Positions 1 to 5,177 of a stretch of DNA of 6,810 nucleotides are shown here, piece by piece. Location of the stretch: contig CAZOAA010000053.1 of the NCBI GenBank assembly GCA_964577715.1, positions 1-6,810 on the forward strand. The letters run 5' to 3'. The notes under the pieces were generated by a model. The model had not been told where the DNA came from. It was given only the letters and a program-made list of their open reading frames with translations, and made no database searches. The position numbers were made by a program, and so were the translations under genes. The first letter of the stretch is position 1. Every line of letters begins with the position of its first letter. The stretch is from SUP05 sp964577715. Lineage in GTDB: Bacteria > Pseudomonadota > Gammaproteobacteria > PS1 > Pseudothioglobaceae.

Positions 1-33
1 GTCATGACAGTACTTTAACAGGTTTTTAAACAT
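1..33 (-). CDS. Possible start of a further cistron, cut by the window edge
   Basis: An ATG (complement of 31-33) lies two bases after the TAA stop of the 230-aa phage-like gene on the same strand. It stays open for 11 codons (MFKNLLKYCHD) to the edge. The tight spacing suggests the next gene of the same operon. There is no clear Shine-Dalgarno sequence and far too little protein to identify, so this may be chance. Confidence 0.25.
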   Translation of the reverse strand, partial: MFKNLLKYCHD

Positions 34-35
34 GC

Positions 36-728
36 TTAAGTTGTCTTGACCCTTATTTTATTTTGATTGTATGCATTAATTCTTTCATCAATAGTTCTAT
101 TTAGATCCTCTTCTGCTATGGACAGCAAATAAGATTGATCTTGAAATATGGCCTTATGTTCAAGAGGCACTGTATCTAAAATTGTTCTATTTATTCTTAT
201 TTGTAATACCTTGTTAGAAATTTCTAATTTAACTTTTTCACAAATATCATCAATAGCTAATTTTGCGCCTTTGGACCCTTTTTTTCCTTTTATAGCATGT
301 TGAAAAATTGATTTATCAGTATATTTACTTAAGTCTACCGCTTGAACTAAACTCCCTTGGTCTTCAATATAGCTAATTATTTCATCAACTCCTGATTGCA
401 CTATCTCTTCTTTGATTTCAATCGTTCTAGTTTTTATTTGACGCTCTAATGTCAGTCTAGACTGTCGCGCACTTTCAACAATTTCATCAATAGCATCAAA
501 AAGCTCTTGAATGTCATTAATTTGATTTATCGCATTGATTTTAGCTTGCTTTAATGTTTTTTCTGCATTCTTAAATGACTTTACAGTGGACTGCGCCTCA
601 GAAAAGTCATTAGCTGTAACCAGCTCCAAATTGGTGTTATTAATTTGTTCTATCAAATCATTTTTCCACTCGGAAAAATTTGACTTAGTTACCTGACCAG
701 ATAAATTAATAATTAATTTGTTATTCAT
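36..728 (-). CDS. Phage-type coiled-coil protein, DUF1351-like (tentative)
   Basis: This 230-aa soluble protein has no signal peptide or membrane segment. Residues about 10-110 are charged and helix-rich. The pattern is an 'ELVTANDFSEAQ' segment followed by a long K/E/A-rich stretch with repeated 'LKQAKINAIN' and 'ARQSRLTLERQIKTR' type helices. This resembles phage DUF1351-type proteins, which are often encoded beside single-strand annealing recombinases or exonucleases. The resemblance is from memory of the family pattern and is not proven. Residues 110-230 contain a basic patch (KGKKGSKGAK, near 148-157). The ATG at 728 is preceded by GGGAG with 9 nt spacing. The gene lies 45 bp downstream of hicB on the same strand, and a possible further cistron begins 2 bp after its stop. 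It suggests a prophage or integrated-element remnant. A direct role in recombination is inference. Confidence 0.5.
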   Translation of the reverse strand: MNNKLIINLSGQVTKSNFSEWKNDLIEQINNTNLELVTANDFSEAQSTVKSFKNAEKTLKQAKINAINQINDIQELFDAIDEIVESARQSRLTLERQIKTRTIEIKEEIVQSGVDEIISYIEDQGSLVQAVDLSKYTDKSIFQHAIKGKKGSKGAKLAIDDICEKVKLEISNKVLQIRINRTILDTVPLEHKAIFQDQSYLLSIAEEDLNRTIDERINAYNQNKIRVKTT

Positions 729-737
729 TCAATAAAT

Positions 738-742
738 CTCCC
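738..742 (-). promoter_or_regulatory. Ribosome binding site of the phage-like gene
   Basis: On the - strand GGGAG lies 9 nt before the ATG at 726-728. It is the only purine-rich match near this start and supports the full 230-aa reading frame. Confidence 0.45.
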
Positions 743-758
743 GACAAACATCTTTTGT

Positions 759-776
759 TAAAGGGGCGCCCTTTTA
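759..776 (-). terminator. GC-rich inverted repeat at the end of hicB, possible weak terminator
   Basis: The bases form a near-perfect inverted repeat centred on GGGCGCCC, with A/T-rich outer arms (TAAA on one side, TTTA on the other) and one G-T wobble. It includes the hicB TAA stop. Read on the - strand it gives a 7-bp stem with a GCGC loop followed by only a short T run (part of the stem), so termination would be weak. It stands out as a G+C cluster in very AT-rich DNA. It could instead be a protein-binding palindrome. Confidence 0.35.
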
Positions 777-1103
777 TAACTCTAACCCATGCTCTAAAGT
801 CTTGGCAATATATTTATTAATACTCACACCTTCAACTTGCGCTCTAGCACTAACTCGTGCATGCAAGGCAGGTGGAATTCTTAACGACAATTTACCACTG
901 ATAGATTTTCTTGGTTGGATGCCGCGTTCTTTGCACATATCAAGATAAGCTTTAACTGAAGCCTCAAACTCCTGTTGTAATTCGTCAGCATGTTTTGAGT
1001 GAAAACTGATATTGGTTCTACTATCAATATCAACCACCTTTCCAACAAATAATTGGTCATCTTCATCAAAATTAACGACTGCACTATAACCTTTGTATTT
1101 CAT
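774..1103 (-). CDS. hicB: HicB-family antitoxin
   Basis: This 109-aa protein is the antitoxin of a HicAB type II system and would bind and inhibit HicA. Residues 1-60 show the HicB N-terminal fold: 'YSAVVNFDEDDQLFVGKVVDI' followed by a helix with 'ELQQEFEASVKAYLDMCKERG'. Residues about 68-105 form an Arc/CopG-like ribbon-helix-helix DNA-binding domain ('SGKLSLRIPPALHARVSARA', then 'GVSINKYIAKTL'). Known HicB proteins of this layout repress their own operon through that domain. The start codon overlaps the hicA stop as ATGA, and AGGAG lies 7 nt upstream, so translation should be efficient and coupled to hicA. The protein looks complete. The likely operator is the palindrome at 1365-1381. Confidence 0.92.
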   Translation of the reverse strand: MKYKGYSAVVNFDEDDQLFVGKVVDIDSRTNISFHSKHADELQQEFEASVKAYLDMCKERGIQPRKSISGKLSLRIPPALHARVSARAQVEGVSINKYIAKTLEHGLEL

Positions 1104-1354
1104 TTTACGACTCCTGATTCTTTTAAAAATCTTTGTAAGTTTTTCACAACATATCTGGGTAGTTCTTTATGGGGATGTGGCTTGTGTACCACCTCTTCCA
1201 TGTCATTTATAAAATAACCCACCCTAGATCCTTCTTTTTCTATTCTTTCAACACCTAACGCTATCAATAATTTATCAACATCATCAAATTTAATATTTGC
1301 CAAAGCTGGCCTAGACATTAATTTGTCTAATGTTTTTCGATGTTTATTGTTCAT
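1100..1354 (-). CDS. hicA: HicA-family toxin
   Basis: This 84-aa protein belongs to the HicA family, small dsRBD-like toxins that act on mRNA and block translation when free of HicB. Residues 22-82 carry the signature: 'IKFDDVDKLLIALG', then 'EGSRVGYFIN', then 'EEVVHKPHPHKELPRYVVKNLQRFLKESG'. At the position where many HicA proteins have a catalytic histidine (GSH), this one reads GSR. I recall GSR as common in the subfamily whose toxins begin with 'RKTL' and carry an 'H-K/R-P-H-P' motif, so it need not mean inactivity. The toxin gene comes first in the operon and overlaps hicB by 4 bp. No Shine-Dalgarno sequence precedes the ATG, which follows an AT-rich promoter-like stretch. It begins 42 bp downstream of the avtA stop. 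Confidence 0.9.
   Translation of the reverse strand: MNNKHRKTLDKLMSRPALANIKFDDVDKLLIALGVERIEKEGSRVGYFINDMEEVVHKPHPHKELPRYVVKNLQRFLKESGVVK
1111..1115 (-). promoter_or_regulatory. Strong ribosome binding site of hicB inside hicA
   Basis: AGGAG on the - strand lies 7 nt before the hicB ATG, within the last codons of hicA. It gives the antitoxin a good translation start that the toxin lacks, which would favour antitoxin excess. Confidence 0.7.
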
Positions 1355-1361
1355 AGAATAT

Positions 1362-1391
1362 ATAATACCACAAAATGGTATCGTTTTATAA
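1362..1391 (-). promoter_or_regulatory. Likely hicAB promoter and operator
   Basis: A 17-bp inverted repeat at 1365-1381 has 6-bp perfect arms (ATACCA and TGGTAT) around CAAAA. It lies 10 bp upstream of the hicA ATG. A -10-like TATTAT (1362-1367) overlaps one arm, with a weak -35-like TTATAA (1386-1391) at 18-bp spacing. This is the expected position for autorepression by the HicB ribbon-helix-helix domain. If this -10 is used, the transcript would start at or next to the ATG. The palindrome is directly visible. The promoter elements are less certain. Confidence 0.55.
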
Positions 1392-1396
1392 CACTA

Positions 1397-2656
1397 TTAA
1401 AAATCAAAAACTTCTTGATAAATTGCCTCAAGACCTTTTCTTAAAGTCATTTCATCTTTGGCATAGTTGATACGAATACATTGATGTTGGTGTGGCCAAG
1501 CATCATCCATGCCGATAAAGAAGTTATACCCAGGGATGATGTAGACCCCTTTGGCTTTGAGTTTTTGATACAGCTCCTCTGATGTAATTTTCAAATCTGG
1601 AAACCAGATCCACATAAAAAATGCACCTTCGAGTTTGTGAAATTTGGCACTGGTGCCGCCAAATACATCGTAAAAAATCTGTTGTGCAATTGTGGCTTTG
1701 TTTTGATAAAAAGGCTTAACAACATCATTTGCTAGATGCATAATTTCTTGATTTTTAACCAGCTCTGTTGCTAAAGTTGGGCCAACACTACTTGGTGCCA
1801 AGGTGAGAATACCGCTCACCCTACTCATGGCTTCAATGGTTTGACTATTGGCAATAACAATGCCAGTGCGAATGCCAGGCAGTCCAAGCTTAGAGAGTGA
1901 CATGCATAAAATCGTATTCTCATTCCAGTTCAGTGTGGCATTGGTATAAATTGCTCCTGGAAATGGATTACCATAAGCATTATCAACAATTAGCGGAATG
2001 TTGTTTGCTTGGGCGATATTATCAAGCTTTTCTAATTCATCATCAGTAATAACATTACCCGTTGGATTGGTTGGGCGTGAAACGCATATTACCCCAATAT
2101 TTTCTTGTTTAAGTATTTGCTCTAGTTTGTCAAAATCAATTTGGTATTTAAACTGCTGATCATCAAGCTCGTGAATTTTAGGCTTGACTGAAACAAACAT
2201 ATCTTCTGATAAACCTTGATCGGCATAACCAATATATTCAGGTGCTAGTGGTAGTAATACTTTTCTGTTACTACCATCTGGCATCTCACCAGCAAAGAGA
2301 TTAAACAATGAGAAAAAACTACTTTGTGAGCCGTTGGTAATAGCAACATTGCCCTCGTCTAAATTCCAGCCATAATTGGCATTAAGCATTTCTACCAATG
2401 CTCGAACAAATACCTCTGAGCCTTGTGGGCCATCATAATGACTGAGCATTTGATCAACTTCATTATTGTTAATTAATGTCTTTAACTCATGCACAAAAGC
2501 CTCATGCGCCTCAGGCACTAATGCCGGGTTACCACCACCAAGCATAATGATGTTTTCATCATCACTATGGTTTGCTTTACCAAGATCATCCATCAACTGG
2601 GTGATGCCAGAATATTGGGTAAATTTTTCACCGAATTTTGAATAGCTTTGACTCAT
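1397..2656 (-). CDS. avtA: Valine-pyruvate aminotransferase (class I/II, PLP-dependent)
   Basis: This 419-aa protein aligns throughout with E. coli AvtA (alanine-valine transaminase), which exchanges the amino group between valine or alanine and the matching 2-oxo acids in the cytoplasm. Shared blocks include 'KFTQYSGITQLMDDL' near the start, 'IMLGGGNPALVPE' (37-49), 'YDGPQG' (74-79), 'LPLAPEYIGYAD' (135-146), 'CVSRPTNPTGNVITD' (191-205), 'DNAYGNPFPG' (225-234) and 'CMSLSKLGLPG' (251-261). K256 is the predicted Schiff-base lysine; N197, D225 and Y228 are the expected cofactor contacts and R395 the carboxylate-binding arginine. Length and both ends match the family, so the gene is intact. The start at 2656 matches the family N-terminus although no strong Shine-Dalgarno is visible. 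The hicAB operon begins only 42 bp after its stop with no clear terminator between, so read-through into the TA operon is possible. Confidence 0.95.
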   Translation of the reverse strand: MSQSYSKFGEKFTQYSGITQLMDDLGKANHSDDENIIMLGGGNPALVPEAHEAFVHELKTLINNNEVDQMLSHYDGPQGSEVFVRALVEMLNANYGWNLDEGNVAITNGSQSSFFSLFNLFAGEMPDGSNRKVLLPLAPEYIGYADQGLSEDMFVSVKPKIHELDDQQFKYQIDFDKLEQILKQENIGVICVSRPTNPTGNVITDDELEKLDNIAQANNIPLIVDNAYGNPFPGAIYTNATLNWNENTILCMSLSKLGLPGIRTGIVIANSQTIEAMSRVSGILTLAPSSVGPTLATELVKNQEIMHLANDVVKPFYQNKATIAQQIFYDVFGGTSAKFHKLEGAFFMWIWFPDLKITSEELYQKLKAKGVYIIPGYNFFIGMDDAWPHQHQCIRINYAKDEMTLRKGLEAIYQEVFDF

Positions 2657-2748
2657 GGGTTTATTTTATGCAAATACAATTATGTTTTATAAGTATAAAC
2701 ATATGCCACTATAGATTAAAATGACGCATCACTACAAACTCTCTCAAC
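2657..2748. promoter_or_regulatory. Divergent promoter region, avtA and the 135-aa gene
   Basis: This 92-bp AT-rich gap lies between two divergent starts and must hold both promoters unless they lie within genes. For avtA (- strand) the best -10 is TATACT (2692-2697) with a weak -35 TTTAAT (2715-2720) at 17-bp spacing. For the + strand gene the best -10 is TATAGA (2710-2715) with a weak TTATAA (2687-2692) at 17 bp. These proposals overlap each other, so the two promoters could compete. No operator or riboswitch is evident. Confidence 0.35.
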
Positions 2749-3156
2749 ATGAGTATCGAAAAAATTACCGCTTATCCAGAAATCACCAGCACCATCATTG
2801 AAGGTGATGATGTGGTGTCCGTTACCCAAGGGGGTTACGATACTGATAAAGTCATCGCACACGTAAAATCCAGTATCGCTATGGTGAGAAGATATGAAGA
2901 AAAAGGCTACTACACTTTAGAAAAACCGGCATTTGTAGGTGAAGTAATCACCACTTTTACTGATTTAGAAATCAATAAAAAAGATGTAATTCGTGCGAAT
3001 AACTTTATGGATGTTCAAGGTTATCAAGAATGTAATCGTGTATGGCAACTGCCCGATGAGATGAAAGTGCAAGTCTCAGAAATGCTATACGGTTTCTACA
3101 TTACGTACGATACCGACAACTGGGAAGACTTTAGCGTCGAGCCGATTGAAGACTAA
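2749..3156 (+). CDS. Conserved-looking hypothetical protein, family not recognised
   Basis: I do not recognise this 135-aa protein. It is acidic and soluble, with no signal peptide or membrane segment. Its sequence alternates short beta-like stretches ('DVVSVTQGGYD' at 21-31, 'FVGEVITTFTDLEI' at 62-75, 'MLYGFYITYDTDNWEDF' at 112-128) with one helical segment ('DKVIAHVKSSIAMVRRYEEKG' region, 33-53). The single cysteine (C95) rules out a CxxC metal site. Sustained codon structure and a plausible mixed alpha/beta pattern argue for a real gene. The start is uncertain because no Shine-Dalgarno precedes the ATG at 2749, though no better in-frame start is seen. It is the only complete protein gene on the + strand here, is divergent from avtA and converges on the second TA operon 2 bp beyond its stop. 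The context does not reveal a function. Confidence 0.7.
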   Translation: MSIEKITAYPEITSTIIEGDDVVSVTQGGYDTDKVIAHVKSSIAMVRRYEEKGYYTLEKPAFVGEVITTFTDLEINKKDVIRANNFMDVQGYQECNRVWQLPDEMKVQVSEMLYGFYITYDTDNWEDFSVEPIED

Positions 3157-3158
3157 AG

Positions 3159-3434
3159 TTATCTAATCGATTTTTGCACCAATTTGCCAGACACATATTG
3201 ATGTAAAACGCTTGAAACCAGTGTCTGATAAGGCAATCCTAATTCAACTGCATTAGTTTTTAGTGACTCTAAGTCATTTGCAGAAAGTCGAATGTTAATC
3301 CTTTGATCTTTCTTTAAAGTGTTTTTTGCCGCTAGGCGGTGCTGTGCAATCTCTTCTTCTAAATTATCAACAGACTCCCACTCCCCAGATTCTAACGACT
3401 GGAACAGCTCTTGCTCTTCTTTATCTAGTTTCAT
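3159..3434 (-). CDS. Ribbon-helix-helix (CopG-type) antitoxin of the second TA pair
   Basis: This 91-aa protein has an acidic N-terminal half ('LDKEEQELFQSLESGEWESV', 3-22), probably the toxin-binding part, as in related CopG-family antitoxins that begin with a 'EEQELLxSxExGEW' pattern. Residues about 43-84 form a ribbon-helix-helix DNA-binding domain: the strand 'QRINIRLSANDLESLKTNA' is followed by 'ELGLPYQTLVSSVLHQYVSGKL'. Its ATG overlaps the toxin stop as ATGA and is preceded by GGAGG 6 nt upstream, the best ribosome binding site in the window. The expected role is to neutralise the upstream toxin and repress the operon through the palindrome at 3735-3747. It looks complete. The family assignment is firm as RHH; the exact subfamily name is less so. 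Confidence 0.87.
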   Translation of the reverse strand: MKLDKEEQELFQSLESGEWESVDNLEEEIAQHRLAAKNTLKKDQRINIRLSANDLESLKTNAVELGLPYQTLVSSVLHQYVSGKLVQKSIR

Positions 3435-3709
3435 TTTTTACCTCCAAGATATTTCTTTGTAAATTGCCTATTGGGCATTGCCGTTTTAAAAAACCACTCA
3501 TCACCATTAATAACGCATGGCACGGTGTAAATATAATTATTTATATTAACAACTAGGATTTTTTGATTGGCGTATTTCTTATTATTTGGATGTTGAATAA
3601 TATCAATCAAATCTCCATTTTCAATATGCATTACAATCTGATCAAAACTAATGCCACGAGCTTCTTTTAGTAGCAAACTCTTTTCTTTGTTCCAATTATA
3701 AGTAATCAT
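3431..3709 (-). CDS. BrnT-like small toxin of the second TA pair
   Basis: From the ATG at 3709 this is a 92-aa protein with the pattern of a widespread small toxin family paired with CopG-type antitoxins: 'ITYNWNKEKSLLLKEARGIS' (2-21), 'FDQIVMHIENGDLIDIIQHP' (22-41), 'KYANQKILVVNINNYIYTVP' (45-64) and a C-terminal 'FFKTAMPNRQFTKKYL' (73-88). I place it near BrnT/RelE-fold ribonucleases by general pattern and partner type; RNA cleavage is inferred. A longer frame could begin at 3748, but its extra 13 residues would be encoded by the -10 box and palindrome, and family members begin at the 'xYxWxxxK' segment, so I prefer 3709. No Shine-Dalgarno precedes it. The gene starts 47 bp after the dbpA stop and overlaps the antitoxin by 4 bp. 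Confidence 0.82.
   Translation of the reverse strand: MITYNWNKEKSLLLKEARGISFDQIVMHIENGDLIDIIQHPNNKKYANQKILVVNINNYIYTVPCVINGDEWFFKTAMPNRQFTKKYLGGKK
3441..3445 (-). promoter_or_regulatory. Consensus ribosome binding site of the RHH antitoxin
   Basis: GGAGG on the - strand sits 6 nt before the antitoxin ATG, inside the end of the toxin gene. The toxin itself has none, so the antitoxin should be translated more strongly from the shared mRNA. Confidence 0.8.
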
Positions 3710-3718
3710 ATTGTTAAT

Positions 3719-3748
3719 ATTATAGTACAATGTGTGCCTTTTAGGCAA
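3719..3748 (-). promoter_or_regulatory. Promoter of the second TA operon, apparently leaderless, with operator palindrome
   Basis: On the - strand a perfect -10 TATAAT (3719-3724) lies 18 bp after TTGCCT (3743-3748), a moderate -35. The last base of the -10 is only 9 nt from the toxin ATG, so transcription would start within about 3 nt of the ATG. A palindrome TGCCT-TTT-AGGCA (3735-3747) overlaps the -35 and spacer, the natural site for repression by the RHH antitoxin. All elements are directly visible; usage is inferred. Confidence 0.65.
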
Positions 3749-3755
3749 CTTATTG

Positions 3756-5141
3756 CTATGATAAAATTCTCACCCTAAATGACTTACCTTTAAGTTTATC
3801 ATTGCTGATTTTCTTTAGTGCTGGTTTGATAAGTTCTGAGCTCACTGCCACATAAGACCAGTTGCTGGCAACATTAATCTTACCAATTTTATCCCCCGGT
3901 ATACCGCCCTTACCTGTTAGGCCACCCACAATATCTCCAGGACGTAATTTTTGTTTTTTACCACCGTCAATTTTAAGTGTAGTCATGAGTGGTTTTTTAA
4001 TAGGTTTATCTAGGTAACTATCACTCGGTAGTGGGTCAGTGTATTGGTTAAAATCAATATCAAGCTCCAAAGCATCCAGTTTGTGGATTTCTCTGTCACC
4101 ATACAAAGTACAGGCAATGCCACTACGCCCTGCTCTACCGGTACGACCAATACGATGCACATGTACTTCTGGATCATGGGCAATATTAAAATTAATCACC
4201 ATGTCAAGTGCATCAATATCCAAACCTCTGGCTGCCACATCAGTCGCCACTAAAACTGACACGCTTTTATTGGCAAATCTAATTAGCGCCTGATCGCGCT
4301 CTCGTTGATCAAGGTCGCCGTGAATGGCCAATGCGTAAAAACCATAATAAACCAACTCATCAGCCACATCTTGGGTGTCAATTTTAGTATTACAAAAAAT
4401 CAAAACAGACTCTGGCTTGTGTTTAGCCAAAAGTAGGCGCAATGCCGTCATGCGGTCATCCGCACTATTGGCTTTATGGAAATATTGCTTTATGGTTGAT
4501 TCTTCATGAGTAGTAGGCGCCTCAACCATGGTCGGGTTTTGCATCACTCGCTCAGCAATATCTGAGATTTCCTCGGGGTAAGTTGCACTAAACAATAAGG
4601 TTTGGCGATTGCTGGGGATTTTTTCAATAATCTCATCAATGGTATCTTGAAAGCCCATATCAAGCATACGGTCTGCCTCGTCGAGTACCAATGTTGTAAT
4701 ATGATCAAGCTTAAGTGTTTTCTTGCGCAAGTGTTCTTCAATACGCCCTGGTGTACCCACCACAATATGCACGCCATGTTCTAACGAGCCAATTTGCGGA
4801 CCAAAAGGTGTGCCACCACAAAGGGTTAATACCTTGATATTATGAATTGCTCTGGCCAATTTGCGTATTTCAGCGGCTACTTGATCAGCCAGCTCGCGAG
4901 TGGGGCACAGGACAATCGATTGCGCTTTAAAGGATTTAACATTAAGCTTTTGCAATAAGCCCAAACCAAAAGCAGCAGTTTTACCCGATCCCGTTTTGCC
5001 TTGACCAATCACATCTTTGCCTGATAATATTGCTGGCAAGCTGAGTTGTTGAATAGGAGTCATCGACTCATAACCCAACGAAGACAAATTTTTTAATAAA
5101 TTAGGATGTAGGTCTAGCGATGAAAAATCAGTAGTGCTCAC
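3756..5141 (-). CDS. dbpA: ATP-dependent RNA helicase DbpA (DEAD-box)
   Basis: This 461-aa protein is the helicase that, in E. coli, binds hairpin 92 of 23S rRNA and acts in late 50S subunit assembly. Helicase motifs appear in order: Q motif ending at Q31, motif I 'GKTGSGKT' (48-55), Ia 'PTRELA' (80-85), Ib 'TPGR' (130-133), II 'DEAD' (154-157), III 'SAT' (185-187), IV 'LIFCNT' (247-252), V 'VATDVAARGLD' (298-308) and VI 'HRIGRTGRAGR' (329-339). Residues about 388-461 are the DbpA-specific RNA-binding domain ('KLRPGDIVGGLTG' to 'KGKSFRVRIL'), which separates DbpA from RhlE, SrmB and DeaD. The start is GTG (complement of 5139-5141), which fits the family N-terminus; only a weak TTGAG precedes it. 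The gene lies 36 bp after the thioredoxin-like gene, probably co-transcribed. Complete, stop TAG. Confidence 0.96.
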   Translation of the reverse strand: MSTTDFSSLDLHPNLLKNLSSLGYESMTPIQQLSLPAILSGKDVIGQGKTGSGKTAAFGLGLLQKLNVKSFKAQSIVLCPTRELADQVAAEIRKLARAIHNIKVLTLCGGTPFGPQIGSLEHGVHIVVGTPGRIEEHLRKKTLKLDHITTLVLDEADRMLDMGFQDTIDEIIEKIPSNRQTLLFSATYPEEISDIAERVMQNPTMVEAPTTHEESTIKQYFHKANSADDRMTALRLLLAKHKPESVLIFCNTKIDTQDVADELVYYGFYALAIHGDLDQRERDQALIRFANKSVSVLVATDVAARGLDIDALDMVINFNIAHDPEVHVHRIGRTGRAGRSGIACTLYGDREIHKLDALELDIDFNQYTDPLPSDSYLDKPIKKPLMTTLKIDGGKKQKLRPGDIVGGLTGKGGIPGDKIGKINVASNWSYVAVSSELIKPALKKISNDKLKGKSFRVRILS

Positions 5142-5177
5142 AATAAAAGCTCAAGAACAAGATAGAGAGATTTTACC

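Noticed and set aside
881..1084. Alternative - strand frame inside hicB
   Set aside because: It overlaps the recognisable HicB protein in another frame and has no recognisable content.
2721..2801. Short upstream frame (MTHHYKLSQHEY..., 26 codons) overlapping the start of the 135-aa gene
   Set aside because: It is histidine-rich by frame-shifted reading of the real gene, has no ribosome binding site and ends inside it.
3143..3175. Possible terminator between the 135-aa gene and the convergent antitoxin (CGATT/AATCG followed by ATTTTTG)
   Set aside because: Only five pairs with a 17-nt loop are possible, too weak to call a terminator.
3326..3556. Plus-strand frame across the antitoxin/toxin junction
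   Set aside because: It is antisense to two convincing TA genes, with no ribosome binding site and no family pattern.
3710..3748. Thirteen-residue N-terminal extension of the BrnT-like toxin (MPKRHTLYYNINN)
   Set aside because: It would be encoded by the perfect -10 box and operator palindrome, has no ribosome binding site, and is not part of the family pattern as I know it.
4039..4293. Open frames on the + strand inside dbpA (4039-4293, 4044-4253, 4602-4784)
   Set aside because: They lie antisense to well-conserved helicase motifs, and their translations look like reverse-frame noise rich in S, K, T and C.
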